Below are positions 1 through 7,923 of a stretch of 13,699 nt of DNA, in pieces. Source of the DNA: Chromera velia (taxonomy: Eukaryota; Sar; Chromeraceae). Location of the stretch: NCBI GenBank assembly GCA_018398765.1, contig JAHBMJ010002758.1:2501-16199 (forward strand), read 5' to 3'. Position 1 is the first letter of the stretch. Each line of letters opens with the position of its first letter. Below the pieces are notes generated by a model, which made no database searches, was not told the DNA's origin, and worked only from the letters and a program-made list of their open reading frames with translations. A program made the position numbers and the translations under genes.

Positions 1-62
1 ATGGGGGCCACGGCATGCAGGCATGCATGCATGGCTCGGGGGCCACGGCAATTTAAGGTCAG

Positions 63-248
63 TCAACATGCCGCAAAGGAATATGAAGGATTCACCAAAA
101 GCTCCTCTGACATTTCCACACTTCCGGATCGACAGAAGCTGCACTTTTTGTTGCAAACCTCTCTAAGTTCAGGATCCATTTCCAGTCTGGAGTGTTGGGT
201 CCATCTTGACTGCTTCTTGGCAGCATCTTCCGGACCCTTTGAAGTCAT
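63..248 (-). CDS. Hypothetical small ORF, 61 aa, with Cys cluster
   Basis: I do not recognise this product. The frame begins with a real ATG in an A-rich context (AAAATGAC) and ends at TGA, giving 61 residues. The N-terminal half is charged and Lys/Arg-rich. A C-x3-C-x2-C cluster lies near residues 32-39 and could be half of a zinc site. A TATA-like TTTATATAG lies about 15-25 bases upstream on the same strand, too close for a classical TATA box with a leader. It may be the first exon of a longer gene running off the left edge, or a chance ORF. The overlapping plus-strand frame is compositionally less convincing. Confidence 0.25.
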   Translation of the reverse strand: MTSKGPEDAAKKQSRWTQHSRLEMDPELREVCNKKCSFCRSGSVEMSEELLVNPSYSFAAC

Positions 249-394
249 TTTAATACATTCCTCTATATAAAGGCACTGTTTTCGAGGTGCACGTTAGGGT
301 ACGCGTACGTACAGTCGCGTCACGTGTACAGACGGGGCACAAGTACGCACAAGTAAACCAAGGCGCGGGTCGAGCTCTCAGTTGAAAGGCCTTG

Positions 395-608
395 TTCAGC
401 TTCCACACTCCTCTTTCCTCCTTTACTACTGCCCCTGTCCTCCCTGTGATCTTATATATGTGTAGGTTTCCTGCCCATACTCTGGTTTTGCCAGGCATGG
501 TCAGGCTCGGCCCGTGCTCACTATCTGCGCTCAGCTGGGCTCCCCGCCCCCTTTCTGCCGCTGGCGTAGATAAGATCTGGCTCTGAGGGTCCGGCGCCCC
601 CATGCCCC
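395..608 (-). repeat. Terminal split direct repeat B2 (element 3' end)
   Basis: This copy matches B1 (1111-1321) at a constant offset of 716 until a 3-base GCG insertion near 594. By hand I count 7 substitutions plus that gap over about 211 bases, roughly 96-97% identity. Six of the seven substitutions are transitions. Its outer edge at 395 is the 3' terminus of the element, because the sequence to its left (ending CCTTG) has no counterpart next to B1. Confidence 0.88.
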
Positions 609-713
609 GAGGTAGGCTGACGAATCAGGCTACGTCCTTCCGCTGGCGGACTCATTATATGCCGGGCCGCCCGGAAGCAGACCGGCCGAGTCTCTAGGGG
701 AGGGTGGGCGGGC
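609..713 (-). other. Unique spacer between A2 and B2, GC-rich with a short perfect hairpin
   Basis: About 105 bases lie between the two 3' repeats with no convincing match next to A1 or B1. It contains the perfect inverted repeat CCGGGC-C-GCCCGG at 662-674 and a G-rich run near 699-713. No coding potential is evident. Because it is present only at the 3' end it would be unique 3'-terminal sequence of the RNA. The hairpin could matter for processing or priming, but that is inference. Confidence 0.5.
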
Positions 714-1110
714 GTTAGTTCGGTCCCTCAAATGCGAAATCCTCGGTCGTTCTTTCATTTTTACCCCTCCACCGATTCCGGTTTTTCGTAGGTAAAAAAA
801 AACATGCACCGATTCACTTTTCGACAATCTTTTAGGCCGTCTCGCTTGCCGTCTCTCGCTTTTACAGCTTGTTCTCTTCTTGTTAGTCTATTTCTTTGCT
901 GTCTCTGCTTGCTATTCCCGTCTCCTTTTTATCATTATTCGGCTCTTGCCGATTCTCCGTCCGCGGCGATTCTCTGTGTGACGCAATCGGCGTTCAGTCG
1001 CACTCACGCTTCAGGGCCCGACCCTGGCCTGCGTACGTGCAGTTCGTTCCAGCTGAACCTGCGTTCCCGCTCCGTTGTCTGGTTTAGTCTGGCTCTACGT
1101 GAACTCCCAT
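714..1110 (-). repeat. Internal split direct repeat A2
   Basis: This copy matches A1 (7924-8320) at a constant offset of 7210 with no indels. By hand I count 19 mismatches in the 390 bases from 721 to 1110, about 95% identity, of which 17 are transitions. It contains a pyrimidine-rich plus strand and a run of nine A at 795-803. It is flush with B1 at 1110|1111. On the sense (minus) strand it starts with ATGGGAGTTCACG. Confidence 0.9.
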
Positions 1111-1120
1111 TTCAGCTTCC
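1101..1120 (-). other. B1|A2 junction, equivalent to the circle junction of the element
   Basis: The junction GAACTCCCAT|TTCAGCTTCC joins the bases found at the two outer ends: the right terminus ends GAACTCCCAT (8311-8320) and the left terminus begins TTCAGCTTCC (395-404). In split-direct-repeat elements the internal copy of the joined ends is thought to template the join in the circular DNA that the tyrosine recombinase integrates. It is therefore the best candidate for the recombination site, but no crossover core can be read off with confidence. Confidence 0.7.
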
Positions 1121-1321
1121 ACACTGCTCTTTCCTCCTTTGCTACTGCCCCTGTCCTCCCTGTGATCTTATATATGTGTAGGTTTCCTGCCCATACTCTG
1201 GTTTTACCAGGCATGGTCAGGCTCGGCCCGTGCTCACTATCTGCGCTCAGCTGGGCTCCCTGCCCCCTTTCTGCCGCTGGCGCAGATAAGATCTGGCTCC
1301 GAGGGTCCGCCCCCATACCCC
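1111..1321 (-). repeat. Internal split direct repeat B1
   Basis: Counterpart of B2 (395-608). It sits directly downstream of the recombinase 3' region on the minus strand and abuts A2 without a gap. The similarity to B2 ends at CCCCATACCCC near 1321, beyond which 1322-1637 is unique. Confidence 0.88.
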
Positions 1322-1637
1322 TACAACCCCGCGAAGAAGACTACCATCGCACCGCAGCGCACCAGCCGGGCCTAGCCCGGGGTGACCGTGGAGCTAGCAG
1401 CCGGGCGGCTAGCCGGGCGGCTTGGCCTCGGCCGTCATCCATCTCCCACTACGTGACTAGCCCACGTCCCTCTACTGGGACAGTAGCTTAGTAAGTTCTA
1501 TGTATACCTTAGTGTCTAACTTCATCCGCTGTATGTCATCAATGACATGCACATGATTAATCACTGTCTGCTACAACCTTCTTTGGGTCTGCTTTTTCCC
1601 CGCTGCATAGCGCAGCTTCTTTGGGCTTAGCGTTTCT
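1322..1637 (-). other. 3' untranslated stretch between recombinase and B1, with tandem GC palindromes
   Basis: The stretch holds no separate gene on either strand that I can support. Two features stand out. First, AGCCGGGCGGCT occurs twice in tandem at 1399-1410 and 1411-1422; each copy is an inverted repeat and the pair can form a longer hairpin. Second, the recombinase frame stays open for 26 codons past its TAG (1637-1560) before a TAA at 1559-1557. Confidence 0.4.
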
Positions 1638-2693
1638 CTAACACATGCTTGCAATATGTCCTGCAATTTCCTCTACTTCTCTTGCTGTATACGCCATCCA
1701 TGCATTCACACTGTTGTGCCCCAGGATATCGACCGCTATGTCTACCGGCAGATTCGTTTTCCTCGCTGCCGTATGCCCACTTCTACGCAGCGAGTGCGTT
1801 GTAAAGTCCGTGCACTCCCTCTCTGGGAGACACTTTGTGATTGCCTTCCTCAGTGCCTTTTGCCACGCCTCCCTCGTGAGGGGCCTCTCTGCCCACCGAT
1901 GGCCATATGCGTCCGTCGCCCGGAAAAGTGTCCCGCTTTTCAGGGCTTTCTCTAGGAACTCCAAGATCCTTTGCCCCAGTGCCGTTCCGTCTGTCCCTAC
2001 TAGTGGGATCGGGCACATCGTGCCTCTGCCCCACCTGTCCCCCTTCGATCTGTGTATATAACAACCCACAAACGGTGGCTTCGCTTTGTCCCTCAATATG
2101 AAATCTTCCCTCCCTCTCGCCAAGATCTCCCCAATTCTCTTCGCCAGAAAGAACGCCAACACCGTAATCGCTATGTTTCGTAGGGTGTCTAATGTCACTG
2201 ACCCTTGCCCCTCCCAATACTCTATCAGCTTCAACACCTCTTCTTTCGAAAGCCTCTCTTTCGTCTTCACTGAGTTGTCAGCCAACTTGCACAAGCCCGT
2301 AAAAAAATACCGGAGGCTATCGCTTTCAAATGGCGGCTGTTCGTGCCTGTGCATATGATGCCACCATCTCACCGCCCCCCTCAACGTTCCTATTTCATTC
2401 CCCTTCAGCCCTTTCAGATGCGCAAACCCCATCTTCATATCCAGCGCACACCGCATAGGCAACAAGAACGGGTTTGATCTCTCCAACTTCCTTAGCGCCG
2501 CTTCATACCGCCGCTTCGTGCTCGCTTCCAGAGCTGCAACCTCTATCTCCTCCGCCACTTTCGCGAGCTCATCCTTTGGTGTTGGGTCTGGCTTATTGTC
2601 ACTGGCCAGCGCCAACTCCCTCTGTGACAGGAACCCTGCCTGTTTTGCCTTCTGTGACAGCGTCCTGGCCCTACCTCTGAGCTGACCCTGCAT
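1638..2693 (-). CDS. Tyrosine recombinase (phage-integrase-type) of the retrotransposon
   Basis: This enzyme would integrate the element's circular DNA by forming a 3'-phosphotyrosine link. The 351-residue product, counted from the first ATG at 2693, shows the full family signature in its C-terminal half. These are Arg186 in the LAKRIGE box, the beta-hairpin Lys217, the H-S-L-R box with His300 and Arg303, His326 in an ILGHNS box and the nucleophile Tyr335 (codon 1691-1689). The N-terminal part is Lys/Arg-rich and helical, consistent with the core-binding domain. The frame is open upstream to a TAG at 2741, so translation could start earlier at a non-ATG codon, but the ATG gives a normal length. 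It ends at TAG, with another 26 open codons before TAA. Unlike pol it has no internal stop and keeps all seven of its Trp codons. It follows the RNase H stop by about 340 bases in a different frame. Confidence 0.85.
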   Translation of the reverse strand: MQGQLRGRARTLSQKAKQAGFLSQRELALASDNKPDPTPKDELAKVAEEIEVAALEASTKRRYEAALRKLERSNPFLLPMRCALDMKMGFAHLKGLKGNEIGTLRGAVRWWHHMHRHEQPPFESDSLRYFFTGLCKLADNSVKTKERLSKEEVLKLIEYWEGQGSVTLDTLRNIAITVLAFFLAKRIGEILARGREDFILRDKAKPPFVGCYIHRSKGDRWGRGTMCPIPLVGTDGTALGQRILEFLEKALKSGTLFRATDAYGHRWAERPLTREAWQKALRKAITKCLPERECTDFTTHSLRRSGHTAARKTNLPVDIAVDILGHNSVNAWMAYTAREVEEIAGHIASMC

Positions 2694-3033
2694 TTGGTCA
2701 TGATATATGCATCGCACCCGTTCACGGTTTCTGCTTTGCTAGCGTACCGCCATGCATATACTTTGTCTAGCACTTTGATTAGTACTGCCCTTATGCCTAT
2801 CGCTGGGACTAATACCCGGACTATGCCCTCCCTATTGCTAATTTCTGCCATCTCGGTAATAATCTATGGCAATTATACTAACATTGCCTACTATATATCA
2901 GGTTTTGTATGTCCACTTTTTCTAACTCTTTTGCATTATAATTCTTTGAAGTTCACTATTGATGGTTCTATCGGTTTTGACTTTCTACATGCCGTTAACA
3001 CTGTGACTTGCGCCGCGGTTGTCCGAAATTTCC
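2694..3033 (-). other. Gap between pol and recombinase, with a possible out-of-frame recombinase leader
   Basis: About 340 bases separate the pol stop from the recombinase ATG. A minus-strand frame starting at an ATG at 2851 reads about 50 reasonable residues (hydrophobic-basic, ending near an Ile-Met-Thr-Lys-Cys stretch). It then runs into the recombinase coding region in a different frame near 2700. This could be a recombinase N-terminal extension split by an indel, or chance. The section from about 2850 to 3000 is AT-richer and shows nothing else. Confidence 0.25.
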
Positions 3034-5172
3034 CTAAACCAACACTGCCTCCCACTCTTCCGCAATAGGCTGGCCCCGCATGATGCTGAATTCCCAATCA
3101 CCGTCTCTGTCCCCTCCATACGCCACTCTACACGCGACGGGGGGTAAGACCTCAAACAGCCTGTGCCCTACTCTAAATCTCTCCATAACCCTGCTCTTTA
3201 CGCCCTGTCTCCTCCATGAATCTCCCATAGCTCGCGGCACCAATAGTATACGCGGCTCAAGAGCCGTTATGGCTGCCTTCATCGCCGACTGATATTCGTC
3301 CCCCGCGGATGCGTGCACCTCAACGCCTTCCACCCCCTTCTCTTTTGTCCCCCTAACTGCACTAACCTGCCTTCCTAGTGCTCTGCTTGCCTGGTGACTT
3401 AGTCCTTTTAACACTCGATCTGTCACCTTTTCTTTCCTGTGAACATCTCCGCTCATCCGAGACAGACTGTCTGCCTCTGTGTTCTCGGCGCCTGGGATGT
3501 GTACTGCCACAACCTCCACCTTTGCCTTCCTTTCAATCGTTTGAATCTCCTCTACAATGTCTCCCAAGGCCGCGGCTGCGCTGTGACGGTTGTTAATAAT
3601 CCTCACTGTCACGCTGTTATCTGAGCGGACCATAATCCTCCCATTCTCGCTCCCTGCCCCTAATTTTGTAAATGCCTGCAAGCATCGTACCACCGTCTTT
3701 GCCTCTCTCTAGTTAGACGAGCATACTGCTTGCTTTCCCGAACATCTCTACCAAATAGGGTTGCCTTTCTACATACCACCTCCCCCTGTCCCCGCTGCAT
3801 CCCTTGTGATCACGGCTACCCCTCGGAGGATATCTTTCCATGACGCTACCCAATCTGCTTCCCACACATCTAGACAGCCGGTGGGCATCACATATAACTG
3901 CCTAACTGGTCTTTTTTCAACTGCGGACTTCCACCAATTCAATGACCTTACCATCTCTTTGCTCAGCTCTAACCCTCCTTTTTTCCATTTCCTCCATTCC
4001 ATCTTTGACGTTGGCTATACCGCTGGCGAGAACGCCCGCCAAAACGGGGCCAGTTTTTGCCTTCCGTGTCTCACAATAAGTCTCAGATGGTTCAGCAGAC
4101 CCACTGTCTGAAGCCCTTGGGCAATGGTCGCTCTTCCTTCCCCTGCCGCCTGCATCAGCTCAGCAATTCTTTTTAGGGCCTTCTCCGTCTTACGCGGGGA
4201 GATATACAAAAACAACCTCTTCGTGTTTATGCCAATTCCGGTGAACTCCAACGCCTGCGTTGGTTCAACGGTTTTCAATTCTTTCACTTTTCATCCCATC
4301 TGTACCAAGATTCTAAGTGCAAGCTGCAAGGCCTCTTTTGCTTCTTTCTCTATGCTTGCTGTTATCAGAAAATCATCGATGTAATTCAGTGACCGAATCG
4401 TTGCTGTGTGCATGCCAAACCGTTTGAACACTCTCTGGATATGCTCCATTGTACCTTGAAAAATAAACAGAGCGACTTTCAGGCCGAAACATATCACTCT
4501 GTAGCGATAGAAGGACTGGGTCGCTGGGTTGAAAAACCCTAGCAAATCGACATGCTCTGGGTGAATCTTGATATGAAAGTACCCATCCTGCAAATCCAAC
4601 TTTGCCATATGTTCTCCTGAGCGCAACAGCCTCAACGCATGACGCACTGTTGATAGCCCCATCACTGTGTCTCTTGTTGCTTTGTTTACCCCGGACGCTG
4701 TCATATCTATGATAATACGCGGCTTGTCCGATTCTGGCTTAGGTACTGCTCCCAAGGGGGACATAATATGGGGTTGTTTCGTCACTCTTTCAATAAATCC
4801 TTCCCTCTCTAGGCGATCAAATTCCTGACCCACTTTCTCTTCCCACTCTACGAGTGAGGAGTAATTTTCCATTTGAAAGCTTGGGGGCCAGTATTCTAGC
4901 GGAAGTTTCATACCTTCTTCTAACTGCTCTACTAGCCTGTCATCCATCCCAAACTCTCTCATTCTCTCACAATCAAGCTGCAACCCTTTTGCCCAGCGTT
5001 TGGGTATCACCCAACCTGGCGGTGGCTCCACTCGCAGTTTTGGAATGCTCCATTCTTCCAGTGGCAGCGGCCACTTAGATTTTAGTGGTGGCAGTGTCTT
5101 GCCCCCTCCCTCCAGTCTGTGACCTGCACGCAAAATTTTTGTATACTTAGATTCACTAATTTCGTACTGCAA
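3034..5172 (-). pseudogene. Retrotransposon pol: reverse transcriptase plus RNase H, five internal stops
   Basis: One frame runs across 713 codons without a frameshift. The reverse transcriptase occupies roughly residues 1-390. The finger motif is P-L-G-A-V-P-K near 139-145. Motif A K-L-D-L-Q-D-G-Y has Asp193 (codon 4596-4594). Motif B is C-F-G-L-K, and motif C is Y-I-D-D with both aspartates at 4377-4372. After the first stop comes a thumb-like F-T-G-I-G-I-N-T. The RNase H domain follows (about 3810-3460) and then a tail with I-L-L-V-P. Stops lie at 4293 (TGA), 4017, 3771, 3750 and 3711 (TAG). Residue 235 is Leu (CTG) in the motif B region where A-P is usual, consistent with a CCG-to-CTG change. 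The first codon listed is TTG. The same frame meets a TAG at 5178 and another at 5235, and RT-like sequence may begin upstream. It should encode the copying enzyme of the element, but this copy probably makes none unless the stops are read through. Confidence 0.85.
3460..3810 (-). other. RNase H domain within broken pol
   Basis: The four acidic positions of retroelement RNase H can be found in order: Asp in T-R-D-A-A (3801-3799), Glu in S-S-N-stop-R-E (3705-3703), Asp in R-S-D-N-S (3621-3619) and Asp in A-D-S-L-S-R (3471-3469). The H-I-P-G-A-E-N stretch just before the last box is also characteristic. Three in-frame TAG codons lie between the first Asp and the Glu. They leave the spacing of the fold undisturbed, so they look like point changes and not frameshift debris. 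Confidence 0.75.
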
Positions 5173-6103
5173 TCTCTAGAAGCCGCTAAATCGACTTGAC
5201 CAGTCACTAGTCTCAATCGACTTGACCAGCCACTAGCCTTAATTTTTTTGCTGCCGCGCTACCTTTCTAAGGCTTTTTTCTGGTCTGTTCTCAACTTATT
5301 TTTTTCTTCCCCCATCCTAGTGAATGTTCCCTACACTTTGTTTCATGTACTTCATCCCCTTATTTTCAGTCAGCGTTTTCCGTATGCTCACCTACGGAGC
5401 CAGCTCATGGACTCCAACACTTCTAGCATGCTTGATGCACCAGCTCTAGACCACTTTCCCTTAATTCTGCAACTCATCTGCATAATTCTACGAACACAAC
5501 ATGTGTCTTCCCTACAACTCTTCATGTATTCACCCCTCCCACATGGTTGCCTGACGCCTGGACAGGGTGCGCCAATCAACTCGGTCTGTCAGTGACCCTC
5601 TCCTTTGCCCTTGACCACCCCTTTACCATCTGTGTGACTCAATCCGATTCAATGACGGCCGGGCGTCCCCCTCCTTTCACAACACACTAGGCATAAAAAC
5701 TGTCATCTATGTAGCCTCTCGTTGGTGTGGGACGTTTCGCTGACTAGCGCACTTCCTCCTTTTCTCACGCACCCCGCACCCCTTCCTGCATCCTGTGTAA
5801 CCGCATCCTCCGGCCTGGTACAGCCTTCGTCACGCGGGCGGATGCTGGATGAGGGCGTGGCTCCCTGAGGCTCCCCCCACTGCTGCACTTTGAAGGGTCT
5901 CTGACTCTCCTCTTTCTAGGCGGATGCCGGTGGGGCAACTGCATGGACCGCCTGAGCCCGCTCTCACGCTTCCCTTACCCGTGCCCCCCTTTCAACCGTC
6001 CGTCTGTACTCATCACAGATCGCACTGTCACGCCACTGCCCCAGCAACGCCTGACAATGCCCTCTTTTCCTTCTCAGCCTGCATCTCTACGCTACTCCCC
6101 TCT
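5173..6103 (-). other. Gap between gag-like region and pol, no convincing gene
   Basis: About 930 bases hold only short ORFs of about 60 residues (5888-5703 and 5579-5388 on the minus strand) without recognisable motifs. The pol 5' end probably lies here in decayed form. A 26-bp tandem duplication at 5191-5242, whose length is not a multiple of three, sits exactly where pol coding should continue upstream. An intron or an internal ribosome-entry or leader segment cannot be excluded. Confidence 0.4.
5191..5242 (-). repeat. 26-bp tandem duplication at the pol 5' end
   Basis: The two units at 5191-5216 and 5217-5242 differ at three positions, all T/C. Each starts TCGACTTGACCAG. A 13-base copy (ATCGACTTGACCA) also occurs outside the element at 9101-9113, which may be chance. 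Confidence 0.7.
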
Positions 6104-7297
6104 TTACTGCTTTTTAGAGGACGCTCTGAACAGCTGGTCAATCATCTTGAAGCCCTCGCAGTCAGGCAGCCCTTGATTTGGGCAATCTGCCTGTGCGTGC
6201 TTCATACTAGCGGGGTCGGCTGCCTGCTTTCCCAGAACCTTGACCTCGTAGCGGTTCTTGGCCGCACAGATGCCACACATGGAGGGACCCCCCGAGCTGG
6301 CTGCTGCCGCTGCTCCCCCGTCCTTCCGCTGCTGCTGCTTACCCGCCGATGCTAGCTGGAGGTGCGCTTGGGTCACATACTGCGGGGCCGGCTGCCCTAT
6401 GCGCAGTATCTTGGCCTCGACACTGCTCATGCGGTGCTCGGTGTGTGCGGCTCTGTCCCTCAACTGTGACAGTCTCTTGAAGGCAAGAGCGAGAAGAGGG
6501 AAAATCAAATCAGTCACGTGGAGGGGTGTGGGCGCTCCGACTCTCGTGGCGTTAAGCGCTTGTCCCCCCGCCTCCAACGCCGCCTACTGGAGGTCGGGGA
6601 ACTCGCTACACCCATCCATGTAGCGGATGAAGGTGGCCGCTGCCTCGGCAGTGCTCTGCGCCCTCACACACTCTTTCTCGTCTGCGTTCTCAGACAGCCC
6701 ATCTCTTTCTCTTGTGATTTGGGCCGCCATCTCCTTCGTCACCCCTTTCACCGACACCAACTCCCACTTTCTCTGAACCTTGTGTTCTCTTTCGCTGTTC
6801 GGGCCTCTCGCGAGAGCCCCAGCCGTGGTCATATCTGTGGGGAGGATGCAGGTCCCGTCCTGCTCTACTTTGGGTGCGGGGGCATACAGATTCACTTTCC
6901 ATCCCCCCGTCTTTTTCACTCTCCTTTCATGCCTCTTCCTCCGCTCACCTGCCGTAATCTGGGGGATGATCATGTCCTCGTCCTTGTCACCCTCCCCATC
7001 GTCGTCAGACTCCCCATGCGCGGCGAGGCCTCTGGGGCGCTTGGCACCACTTCCGCCCGCGGCGGCTCCCCCCGTGATCACGACCTCGTCTTCCGAATCC
7101 TCTGCGGCCTTTTCGGCCATAAAAGATTCGATCTTGGCCTCCAGGTCTGCTCGTTTCCGCTTCTGCTCAGCTCTGCAGAGGCGCTCTCTCTCCGCCTTCT
7201 CTCTCTTCTTGTCCTTCTCCTTCTTCGCACCCCATGTCTCCTTGAGCCTCTTTCTGTCCTCTTCGCTGAGGAGGTCTTGAGCTGCATACGGGTGCAA
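6104..7297 (-). pseudogene. Gag-like ORF with coiled coil and unusual CCHC motif, split by one TAG
   Basis: This lies in the gag position, 5' of pol, and presumably encoded the RNA-binding structural protein. Residues 1-237 (7297-6587) start with a highly charged Lys/Glu/Arg-rich segment of coiled-coil character. An acidic patch, a Gly/Ala stretch and a basic RRKRHERR-type patch follow. A TAG at 6586-6584 interrupts, after which the same frame continues 159 codons to a TAA at 6106. The second part carries a polar/Ala-rich linker and C-x2-C-x22-H-x4-C (Cys codons 6277 and 6268, His 6199, Cys 6184), like a zinc knuckle with a long insertion. No ATG lies near the 5' end of the frame; the first one is at 7120. 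The natural start is therefore probably in the separate upstream ORF, joined by an intron or lost through an indel. The gag assignment rests on position, composition and the Cys-His motif, not on recognised homology. Confidence 0.55.
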
Positions 7298-7469
7298 ACA
7301 CAGGAGGGGCTGTTATCTAATGCTTAGTCATGCATTGGTTGTTGTACCATGTCTGGCAGACATGCGGTGAACGCTCGTTCCCCTTTTACGCGCTTTGTAC
7401 TCGTTTGTACTCATTGTGACTCCCTTGCGGCGGAGCCCTCTGCACTCCTTCGCTCGGGCAGTGTCTCGC

Positions 7470-7745
7470 TCACTTCGCCTCTCTGCCTGCTTTGTTGATC
7501 CTGCACTGACCTGCTTCGCTCACAAGCAGCTCTGCTGCCGCCTTCAGTGCAGCGCGCCTTTCTATGTCAGTTTCTCCCCCTGTGGGCTGCTCTCTCGCGT
7601 CCTGCGGGGGTCCCTCTGGAAGCTCTCCATTGGCTGCTGCCGCTGCCCCCGCGTCACGCTGGCCGTTCTCTCTTCCTTCGTCCATCCCGCCCTTTGCCGT
7701 CTTCCTCTTAAGGACTAAGCGCTGCTTAGGGAGACCTGAACGCAT
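7470..7745 (-). CDS. Possible N-terminal part of the gag-like protein, 91 aa
   Basis: This is the first ATG-initiated ORF after repeat A1 on the element's sense strand. It encodes a basic, Gly/Ala/Glu-rich 91-residue peptide with a poly-Ala stretch near residues 34-38. It is in a different frame from the main gag-like ORF, 170 bases downstream. A GTGAGC donor-like sequence overlaps its stop codon, and a pyrimidine-poor acceptor TATGCAG lies at about 7288-7282, but joining those two sites does not restore the gag frame. It may be a separate small ORF, an exon with other splice sites, or frameshifted gag. Confidence 0.35.
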   Translation of the reverse strand: MRSGLPKQRLVLKRKTAKGGMDEGRENGQRDAGAAAAANGELPEGPPQDAREQPTGGETDIERRAALKAAAELLVSEAGQCRINKAGREAK

Positions 7746-7923
7746 TCAGAAGGTATGGTAACACAATGAGGAGACTGGGTCTGGGTTCTCGCCGCAAGCT
7801 GCGCAAATGGTTACGCGGTTCACCCCTGCATGCCGCTCTGTGCACTGACCTTGCAATAATCGATCGATCCGTCACGCCACGTGCGCACGCAGTGTATTAT
7901 GTCCGGCGGGCCCTGCAACTTCC
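7746..7923 (-). other. Leader between A1 and the first element ORF
   Basis: About 178 bases of unique sequence inside the element, just 3' of A1 on the sense strand. I see no ORF or strong motif apart from the short ATCGATCGAT palindrome at 7858-7867. It would be the 5' untranslated part of the genomic RNA if transcription starts in A1. Confidence 0.4.

Noticed and set aside
804-1181. Plus-strand ORF across repeat A2, with a matching ORF in A1 (8014-8343)
   Set aside because: Both stay open, but about ten of the roughly 18 differences inside them change the residue. That is no sign of constraint, and the pyrimidine-rich strand makes open Ser/Leu-rich frames likely by chance.
395-1321. LTRs of an LTR retrotransposon or tandem satellite
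   Set aside because: The repeats are arranged A ... B-A-B and not as one long repeat at each end, and the element encodes a tyrosine recombinase with no DDE integrase seen.
1645-2358. Plus-strand ORFs opposite the recombinase
   Set aside because: These are reverse-strand shadows of the recombinase, which has complete catalytic motifs.
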